Assembly (NCBI GenBank): GCA_964632795.1
Contig: CAZWEZ010000115.1
Span: 1 to 10,826, forward strand
Origin: CAZWEZ01 sp964632795
GTDB lineage: Bacteria; Pseudomonadota; Alphaproteobacteria; Rhodospirillales; 2-02-FULL-58-16
Direction of reading: 5' to 3'
DNA: 10,826 nucleotides
Shown: piece after piece, positions 1 through 3,843 of the stretch
How positions within the stretch are numbered: the stretch's first letter is position 1
Layout: every line of letters starts with the position of its first letter
Made by a program: the position numbers and the translations under genes
Notes under the pieces: model-generated
Seen by the model: the letters and a program-made list of their open reading frames with translations, nothing else
What the model was told of the DNA's origin: nothing
The model's database searches: none

Positions 1-242
1 AGGTCGTCCCAGCGGCGCCCGGCGCAGGCCGACCACAGCATCGGCCAGTGCAGCGAGAACAGCATCTTGTCGAGGACGATGATCCGCTCCAGGTTGGGCA
101 CCGCCTCGAACAGGGGCGCCGCCGCCGGCCCGCAGGCAATGGTGACGCGGGCCTCGGGATGCTCCCCGAACAGGTGGTCGAGCAGGCCGGTGGAAAGGAT
201 CGCGTCGCCGACCCGGGTCGAGGTGATGAACAGCATCCTCAT
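1..242 (-). CDS. Glycosyltransferase family 9 (heptosyltransferase type), 5' part only
   Basis: This is the N-terminal 80 codons of a leftward gene that runs off the window. The protein begins MRMLFITSTRVGDAILSTGL and continues with a Rossmann-like pattern (ARVTIACGP, then PNLERIIVLDK). The opening strand followed by R-x-GDA-x-LSTGLL is typical of GT9 enzymes, which transfer ADP-heptose or related sugars onto lipopolysaccharide core at the inner face of the cytoplasmic membrane. The start is the ATG at 242-240; an in-frame ATG at 236-234 is also possible. Neither has a recognisable Shine-Dalgarno sequence. A good promoter lies just upstream and the gene diverges from ygfZ. The family is fairly clear, but the exact acceptor and sugar cannot be told from this fragment. 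Confidence 0.8.
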   Translation of the reverse strand, partial: MRMLFITSTRVGDAILSTGLLDHLFGEHPEARVTIACGPAAAPLFEAVPNLERIIVLDKMLFSLHWPMLWSACAGRRWDD

Positions 243-245
243 GGA

Positions 246-279
246 TCGAGGTTATACGATATGGGTCGAGGTTATACGA
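246..279. repeat. Two 14-bp direct repeats, 20-bp period
   Basis: TCGAGGTTATACGA occurs at 246-259 and again, identical, at 266-279. The 20-bp period is about two turns of the helix, so a protein bound to both would sit on one face. The upstream copy covers the -10 element of the leftward promoter and the downstream copy lies in the leader, next to the start codon. This suggests an operator for a regulator of the glycosyltransferase gene. A simple local duplication is the alternative. Confidence 0.55.
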
Positions 280-299
280 CCGCCGAAAAGGAGTTGCAA
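271..299 (-). promoter_or_regulatory. Sigma70-type promoter for the family 9 glycosyltransferase
   Basis: On the minus strand there is TTGCAA (299-294), exactly 17 bases, then TATAAC (276-271). Both hexamers are close to the housekeeping consensus. Transcription would start near 262-264, giving a leader of only about 20 bases before the ATG at 242. The leader contains a second copy of the TATAAC-bearing repeat and no Shine-Dalgarno sequence. The promoter is inferred from sequence match and spacing. Confidence 0.6.
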
Positions 300-325
300 A
301 GCCTCCGCCGGCGGCTCCGGGCCGT

Positions 326-353
326 TTGCCGGCCGGGCGCCGTGTGGTAGACT
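326..353 (+). promoter_or_regulatory. Probable promoter of ygfZ and the methyltransferase
   Basis: TTGCCG at 326-331 is followed by 16 bases and TAGACT at 348-353, a pair acceptable for the alphaproteobacterial housekeeping sigma factor. Transcription would begin near 360, about 50 bases before the ygfZ start codon. This is the only reasonable candidate in the divergent gap for rightward transcription. Confidence 0.45.
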
Positions 354-361
354 CCCCCGCC

Positions 362-382
362 CCGGCCCCCGCCGGGGGCCGG
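362..382 (+). other. GC-only hairpin in the ygfZ leader
   Basis: CCGGCCCCC (362-370) pairs perfectly with GGGGGCCGG (374-382) across a three-base GCC loop. It would lie at the very 5' end of the transcript from the promoter proposed at 326-353. No T-run follows, so it is not an intrinsic terminator. It could protect the 5' end of the mRNA or slow initiation. Its role is unknown. Confidence 0.5.
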
Positions 383-409
383 AACTCAACTGGGCGAAGG
401 CGTTTGCCG

Positions 410-1309
410 ATGACCGAGAAATCGTTCGTGCTGCTGATCGAGCGCGGCCTGATCGCCGTCACCGGGGAGGACGCGTGCGGCTTCCTCCAGGGCCTGGTGT
501 CCAACGACGTCGAGCGGGTCGGCGAGGAGCGCGCCGTCCACGCCGCCTTCCTCACCCCCCAGGGCAGGTACCTGCACGACTTCTTCATCTCCCGGATCGG
601 CGACATCCTGGTCCTCGAGTGCGAGGACGAGCGCCGCGACGACCTGCTGGGGCGGCTGTCCAAGTACAAGCTGCGCTCCAAGGTGGTGCTGGGCGATCCG
701 CCGGGCGACTACGTGGTCGGGGCGCTGTTCGGCGAGGGGACGCTGGAGGCCCTCGGGCTGACCGAGGAAGCGGGCCGCGCGGCGCCCTTCGCCGGCGGCG
801 TCGCCTACGTCGATCCCCGCTTGCCCGGGGCCGGGGTGCGGGCGGTGATGCTGCGCAAGCGGTTCGTCAAGGCCCTCGAAAGGACCGGCTTCAAGCCCGC
901 CCCGCCGGACCGTTACGAGACCCTGCGGCTGTCCCTCGGGCTGCCCGACGGCAGCCGCGACCTGGTGGTCGAGAAGGCGTTCCTGCTCGAGAACGGCTTC
1001 GACGAGCTCAACGGCATCGATTGGGACAAGGGCTGCTTCCTGGGCCAGGAACTGACCGCGCGGACCAAGCACCGGGGGCTGATCAGGAAACGGCTGATGC
1101 CGGTCGCCATCGACGGCCCGCTCCCCGAATCGGGGACCCCGGTCATGTTCGAGGGCAAGGAGGCCGGGGTGATGCGCTCGGGCCTCGGCGACATCGGGCT
1201 GGCGATGATCCGCCTCGAGCACCTGGAATCGGCCGCCGGATCGGCGGCCGGCTTCACCGCCGGCGAGGCCCGTCTGACCCCGCGCAAACCCGAGTGGGCG
1301 GAGTTTTAG
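410..1309 (+). CDS. ygfZ: YgfZ/GcvT-type folate-binding protein (iron-sulfur maintenance, tRNA modification)
   Basis: This 299-residue protein belongs to the YgfZ/CAF17 family, which binds tetrahydrofolate in a GcvT-like fold and supports certain Fe-S enzymes, including the tRNA methylthiotransferase MiaB. The signature K-G-C-x-x-G-Q-E is present as KGCFLGQE with the conserved cysteine at residue 209. The N-terminal region shows GEDACGFLQGLVSNDV, typical of the folate-binding half. The ATG at 410 is chosen because the reading frame further upstream (from 326) encodes a low-complexity Pro/Arg/Gly stretch that runs through the proposed promoter and leader hairpin. A purine-rich GGGCGAAGG lies a suitable distance before 410. 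The stop codon overlaps the GTG start of the following methyltransferase gene by one base, so the two genes form an operon. Confidence 0.9.
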   Translation: MTEKSFVLLIERGLIAVTGEDACGFLQGLVSNDVERVGEERAVHAAFLTPQGRYLHDFFISRIGDILVLECEDERRDDLLGRLSKYKLRSKVVLGDPPGDYVVGALFGEGTLEALGLTEEAGRAAPFAGGVAYVDPRLPGAGVRAVMLRKRFVKALERTGFKPAPPDRYETLRLSLGLPDGSRDLVVEKAFLLENGFDELNGIDWDKGCFLGQELTARTKHRGLIRKRLMPVAIDGPLPESGTPVMFEGKEAGVMRSGLGDIGLAMIRLEHLESAAGSAAGFTAGEARLTPRKPEWAEF

Positions 1310-1950
1310 TGACCGCGGGGGGCGGCGAGGAGGTCCCCGAGATCCTGGTCCCCGTCGCCGAGCAGTTCCGGCGGCGGATCAAGCGCTACGGCGCCGGTCC
1401 CCGCGGCGTCTGCTGGCGGAGCGCCGAGCGCCAGCAGCTCCGCTTCGAGGTGCTGGCGGCGATCCTCGACGGCGAGCGGGGAAACATCAGTGTCGGCGAC
1501 CTGGGGTGCGGCTACGGCGCCCTGTTCGATTTCCTCGGCGGGCTTCCCATGCCGCGGGTGGAGCGTTACGTCGGCTACGACATCTGCGCCGAGATGCTGA
1601 GGGCGGCGCGGCGGCGGATCGACGATCCCCGCGCCGCCTTCATCGAAAGCTCGCGCCCGACCGCCGACGCCGACTACGGGTTCGCGGCGGGCACCTACAA
1701 CCTCAAGCACGACGCCGACGACGCCACCTGGAACGCCTACGTCAAGATCAGCCTCGCCGAGCTGTGGGCGAGGAGTCGCAGGGGCCTGGCCTTCAACATG
1801 CTGAGCATCGACAGCGAGCTGCGCCAGAAGAACCTGTACTACGGCGATCCAAGCGATTTCATGGAGTTCTGCGCGCGCGCCCTCTCTCCCCGCGTGACCC
1901 TGCTCGACAACCACCCCCTGACCGACTGGACCATCCTGGTCCGGCGGTAG
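1309..1950 (+). CDS. Class I SAM-dependent methyltransferase
   Basis: This 213-residue protein has the class I methyltransferase fold. The glycine-rich SAM-binding motif I is VGDLGCGYG at residues 62-70, and the acidic residue after strand 2 falls in YVGYDICAEML (87-97). The C-terminal half (NLKH near 131-134, GLAFNML near 159-165, LYYGDP near 176-181, and the ending TDWTILVRR) resembles small uncharacterised bacterial methyltransferases. The substrate is not evident. The start is GTG at 1309, whose G is also the last base of the ygfZ TAG. GGAG at 1300-1303, five bases upstream, is a good ribosome site, so translation is probably coupled to ygfZ. The reading frame continues open upstream inside ygfZ, but that part is the shadow of ygfZ in another frame. 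Confidence 0.85.
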   Translation: MTAGGGEEVPEILVPVAEQFRRRIKRYGAGPRGVCWRSAERQQLRFEVLAAILDGERGNISVGDLGCGYGALFDFLGGLPMPRVERYVGYDICAEMLRAARRRIDDPRAAFIESSRPTADADYGFAAGTYNLKHDADDATWNAYVKISLAELWARSRRGLAFNMLSIDSELRQKNLYYGDPSDFMEFCARALSPRVTLLDNHPLTDWTILVRR

Positions 1951-1953
1951 GGG

Positions 1954-1971
1954 ACTCTGAGCGATCAGAGT
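1954..1971 (+). other. Small hairpin with GCGA tetraloop just after the methyltransferase stop
   Basis: ACTCTGA (1954-1960) pairs with TCAGAGT (1965-1971) around GCGA, a GNRA-type tetraloop. It starts four bases after the stop codon. No T-run follows directly, so it is more likely a 3'-end stabilising or processing hairpin than a full terminator. Confidence 0.4.
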
Positions 1972-2011
1972 TCCAAGAGTTCCGGTGACATGTTAATTGT
2001 CTCTCCCATTC

Positions 2012-2028
2012 ACCTGTGTCAGGTTTTT
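2012..2028 (+). terminator. Weak candidate terminator after the methyltransferase gene
   Basis: ACCTG (2012-2016), loop TGT, CAGGT (2020-2024), with a run of five Ts at 2024-2028. The stem has only five base pairs and a three-base loop, so termination is likely to be inefficient. It is the only hairpin with a T-tract between the methyltransferase and the palindromic element. Confidence 0.3.
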
Positions 2029-2097
2029 CTCATGGCACGATTGGCGCGGGTGGTGGCACTGGCCCCAAAGAAGGTTCCATCCCTGCACCGGTCCTTA

Positions 2098-2130
2098 ATA
2101 CCAAGGGGCACTGATAATGACCCATAGAGA
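2098..2130 (+). repeat. Left terminal inverted repeat of the long element
   Basis: Perfect reverse complement of 2328-2360. Including the flanking TA dinucleotides the match is 35 bases on each side. Confidence 0.85.
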
Positions 2131-2327
2131 TCGCCTCGGCGTGTCGCCGGGTAGGAGGAAAGCCGCCGGCGATGCGGTGCCATCGTCAAGGCTTTTCGAC
2201 GCCCTCCGGCGGCACGCCGAGGCGACCGGAGGCGGCTTTCCAAGGCTTTCGGACGTCGTCGCGTGGCCCTTGTGATGGGCCGCCATCACGGCGGGCCACG
2301 CTCCTAGCCGAAAGCCTTGGAAAGCCG

Positions 2328-2360
2328 TCTCTATGGGTCATTATCAGTGCCCCTTGGTAT
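2328..2360 (-). repeat. Right terminal inverted repeat of the long element
   Basis: Perfect reverse complement of 2098-2130. It follows directly on the internal 20-bp inverted repeat arm that ends at 2327. Confidence 0.85.
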
Positions 2361-2420
2361 TATTTCGCTACGCCATGGTTTTCCAGCCTTGATGATCCGC
2401 CAAAGTTCTTCGTAAACTTC

Positions 2421-2426
2421 AGGAGG
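2421..2426 (+). promoter_or_regulatory. Ribosome binding site deciding the Sel1-gene start
   Basis: AGGAGG is a full Shine-Dalgarno core. It lies ten bases before ATG 2437 but only one base before the alternative in-frame GTG 2428, so it selects the ATG. Confidence 0.65.
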
Positions 2427-2436
2427 AGTGTCTTAC

Positions 2437-3174
2437 ATGAAGAAATTCTTTCTCATCCTGCTGGCGGTGATCGGCATTCCCGTTGCCGCCTTCGCGCTGT
2501 GGATCGCTTTCGAGGTGACGGTTCTGCTGATGGCCAGCACCGACTATGACGAAGGCGACTACGCCGCGGCCATGGAAAAATGGCGGCTCGCCTCCAGCTA
2601 CGCTTTTTCCGGTCAGGCCGATACCAAGATCGGCAAGCTCTATCTCGAGGGCAAGGGGGTGGAACAGGACGAGGACGAGGCCACCAAATGGTTCGCCCGC
2701 GCCGCCGCCAACTACGACCTGGAAGGCATCTATAACCTGGGGTTGCAATATAATCTGGGCCGCGGCGCGCCGCTTGATTATGTGGAAGCCGCGCGTCACC
2801 TGGGCCTGGCCGCCGAAAACGGTCATGCCGCCGCCCAATATTTTCTCGGCACCATGTACATGTTGGGTCAGGGGGTTCCCAAAGACCTGCGAGAAGCCGA
2901 GAAATGGCTGCTTCAAGCCGTCGCCAACGGCGATTACCACGTCCGCTACGGGCTCAGGGCGTTTTACCTGTTAGGGCTGTCGAAGACCGATCCGGAAAGC
3001 GAACTCTATGATCCGATGGAAGCCTATAAATGGTTGCTTCTGGCTGTCGTCGTCGGCGACCAGGAGGCCGACGACCAGCTGACCGGGCTCGACGAGGTGA
3101 TCACCGAGGACCAGGCCGCCGAAGCCAACAAGCGCGCCGTCGCCTGGATGACGGAAAACGTCGAGGTCGATTAG
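2437..3174 (+). CDS. Membrane-anchored Sel1-repeat (TPR-like) protein
   Basis: This is a 245-residue protein. Residues 4-33 form one long hydrophobic segment after MKK, with no clear cleavage site, so it is probably a signal anchor with the rest in the periplasm. Three Sel1-like repeats follow at about 60-95 (YLEGKGVEQDEDEATKWFARA), 96-131 (GLQYNLGRGAPLDYVEAARHL) and 132-167 (GTMYMLGQGVPKDLREAEKW), then a degenerate fourth at about 168-208. Such repeats are helical protein-binding scaffolds, and no enzymatic motif is seen. The start is ATG 2437, with AGGAGG at 2421-2426 as ribosome site ten bases upstream. The in-frame GTG at 2428 is too close to that site. The gene is somewhat less GC-rich (57-63% in the lines I counted) than its neighbours and lies between two copies of a palindromic element. 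The specific role is unknown. Confidence 0.85.
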   Translation: MKKFFLILLAVIGIPVAAFALWIAFEVTVLLMASTDYDEGDYAAAMEKWRLASSYAFSGQADTKIGKLYLEGKGVEQDEDEATKWFARAAANYDLEGIYNLGLQYNLGRGAPLDYVEAARHLGLAAENGHAAAQYFLGTMYMLGQGVPKDLREAEKWLLQAVANGDYHVRYGLRAFYLLGLSKTDPESELYDPMEAYKWLLLAVVVGDQEADDQLTGLDEVITEDQAAEANKRAVAWMTENVEVD

Positions 3175-3256
3175 GGCGTCTCCTCCCAGATATCCTCTCC
3201 CAGTTCCAGATCCGACATATTCTCTTCGCCACGCCCACGGTGGCGCAAACTTTCAC

Positions 3257-3284
3257 CGCCGATCCGGCGGTGTCGGCGTTTTTT
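3257..3284 (+). terminator. Rho-independent terminator of the Sel1-repeat gene
   Basis: CGCCGA (3257-3262) pairs with TCGGCG (3273-3278) and is followed at once by six Ts (3279-3284). An alternative, stronger eight-pair stem, CACCGCCG/CGGCGGTG (3254-3261 with 3265-3272), overlaps it, so the two folds compete. The signal lies about 80 bases after the Sel1 stop codon, before the short palindromic element. Confidence 0.65.
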
Positions 3285-3307
3285 AAGGGCCGCCGGAACT
3301 ACAGGTT

Positions 3308-3340
3308 ATACCAACCTGCACTAATAATGACCCATAGAGA
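3308..3340 (+). repeat. Left terminal inverted repeat of the short element
   Basis: Perfect reverse complement of 3376-3408. It differs from the long element's left arm at four positions (3315, 3316, 3317 and 3323), each matched by a complementary change in its own right arm. Confidence 0.85.
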
Positions 3341-3375
3341 TCGCCTCGGCGTGCCGCCGGGTAGGAGGAAAGCCG

Positions 3376-3408
3376 TCTCTATGGGTCATTATTAGTGCAG
3401 GTTGGTAT
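3376..3408 (-). repeat. Right terminal inverted repeat of the short element
   Basis: Perfect reverse complement of 3308-3340. Read leftward it contains codons for Thr-Asn-Leu-His and the stop of the HIT gene; the Asn codon before them straddles its outer edge. Confidence 0.85.
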
Positions 3409-3820
3409 TAGCCCTGATGCGTTGGGCCAGGGCCGCCATGTCGTCCACGTCGCCGGCGTTCAGCGGCCAGTTCATGGTCAGGCCGTCGTCGGCGGATCGG
3501 GGGATGACGTGGAGGTGGAAGTGGAGCACCGACTGGGCGGCGCCCGGGCCGTTGGCCTGGACCAGGTTGAGGCCGTGGGGCCGCAACGTCTCTTGCACTG
3601 CCGCGGCCACCTTTCGGGCGGCCAGCACGGTGGCGCTCAGCCATTCCTCCGGGGTCGCGAACAGGTCCTCGGAATGGAACTTGGGGACCACCAGGGCATG
3701 GCCCGGGGCGACCGGGTTGATGTCGAGGAAGGCCAGCGTGCGGTCGTCCTCGGCGAGCTCGAGACACGGGATCTCCCGGCGGATGATCTTGCAGAAGATG
3801 CACTCGGCGTCGAGCGTCAT
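3392..3820 (-). CDS. HIT (histidine triad) family nucleotide hydrolase
   Basis: This 142-residue protein has the histidine triad H-x-H-x-H as LHFHLHVIP (His100, 102 and 104), where the last histidine of the triad is the nucleophile on nucleotide alpha-phosphates. CIFCKI at 7-12 (Cys7, Cys10) and His49 in VPKFH look like the zinc site of bacterial HIT/Hint proteins. LDINPVAPGHALVVPK (32-47) is the usual substrate-pocket region. Substrates are likely purine nucleoside phosphoramidates or related nucleotides in the cytoplasm. ATG 3820 is preceded by AAGGGGAG, and the gap to the ppdK stop is 23 bases, so it is probably the last gene of the leftward operon. The final residues NTNLH and the TAA come from the short palindromic element, so the natural C-terminus has been replaced. 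The triad lies well before the junction, and activity is probably kept. Confidence 0.9.
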   Translation of the reverse strand: MTLDAECIFCKIIRREIPCLELAEDDRTLAFLDINPVAPGHALVVPKFHSEDLFATPEEWLSATVLAARKVAAAVQETLRPHGLNLVQANGPGAAQSVLHFHLHVIPRSADDGLTMNWPLNAGDVDDMAALAQRIRANTNLH

Positions 3821-3843
3821 GGCGCTCCCCTTCTTCTCGAGTC

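Larger units (their letters stand above)
2098..2360. mobile_element. MITE-like palindromic element, long copy (263 bp)
   Basis: The ends are perfect 33-bp inverted repeats (2098-2130 and 2328-2360), beginning ATACCAAGGGGCACTGATAA. TA flanks both ends (2096-2097 and 2361-2362), consistent with the TA duplication of IS630/Tc1-mariner-type elements. No transposase is encoded, so mobility would need a transposase supplied elsewhere. Inside are a 35-bp core (2131-2165) shared with the short copy; an inverted version of that core, clearest at 2206-2225; a perfect 20-bp inverted repeat (2233-2252 with 2308-2327); and a hairpin GCGTGGCCC...GGGCCACGC (2261-2269 with 2293-2301) enclosing GTGATGG...CCATCAC (2272-2278 with 2283-2289). 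The element fills most of the gap before the Sel1-repeat gene. The class is inferred from structure only. Confidence 0.75.
3308..3408. mobile_element. MITE-like palindromic element, short copy (101 bp)
   Basis: Perfect 33-bp inverted ends (3308-3340 and 3376-3408) enclose a 35-bp core (3341-3375) that matches the long copy's core (2131-2165) with one difference (C3354 against T2144). Both copies have the core in the same orientation. Where the long copy has 162 further bases, this one goes straight into its right arm. The boundary is a GGAAAGCCG motif that occurs twice in the long copy and once here. The element would form one very stable hairpin in RNA from either strand. Its right arm encodes the end of the HIT gene. 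TA borders the CCAA/TTGG ends on both sides (3309-3310 and 3406-3407). Confidence 0.78.

Noticed and set aside
246..279. CRISPR-like or iteron array
   Set aside because: Only two units of 14 bp with a 6-bp gap, no further units, and no cas or replication gene. A promoter-proximal operator or a small duplication fits better.
386..1222. Long leftward open frame opposite ygfZ
   Set aside because: Typical antisense shadow in GC-rich DNA. The plus strand encodes a recognisable YgfZ protein with its signature motif.
67..1308. Long open frame upstream of and continuous with the methyltransferase
   Set aside because: It runs through the divergent gap and all of ygfZ in another frame and encodes Arg/Pro/Gly-rich sequence without domains. 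Only the part from GTG 1309 shows a real protein family.
2428..2436. GTG at 2428 as start of the Sel1-repeat protein
   Set aside because: It lies one base after AGGAGG, too close for initiation. ATG 2437 is correctly placed and gives a standard MKK signal-anchor start.
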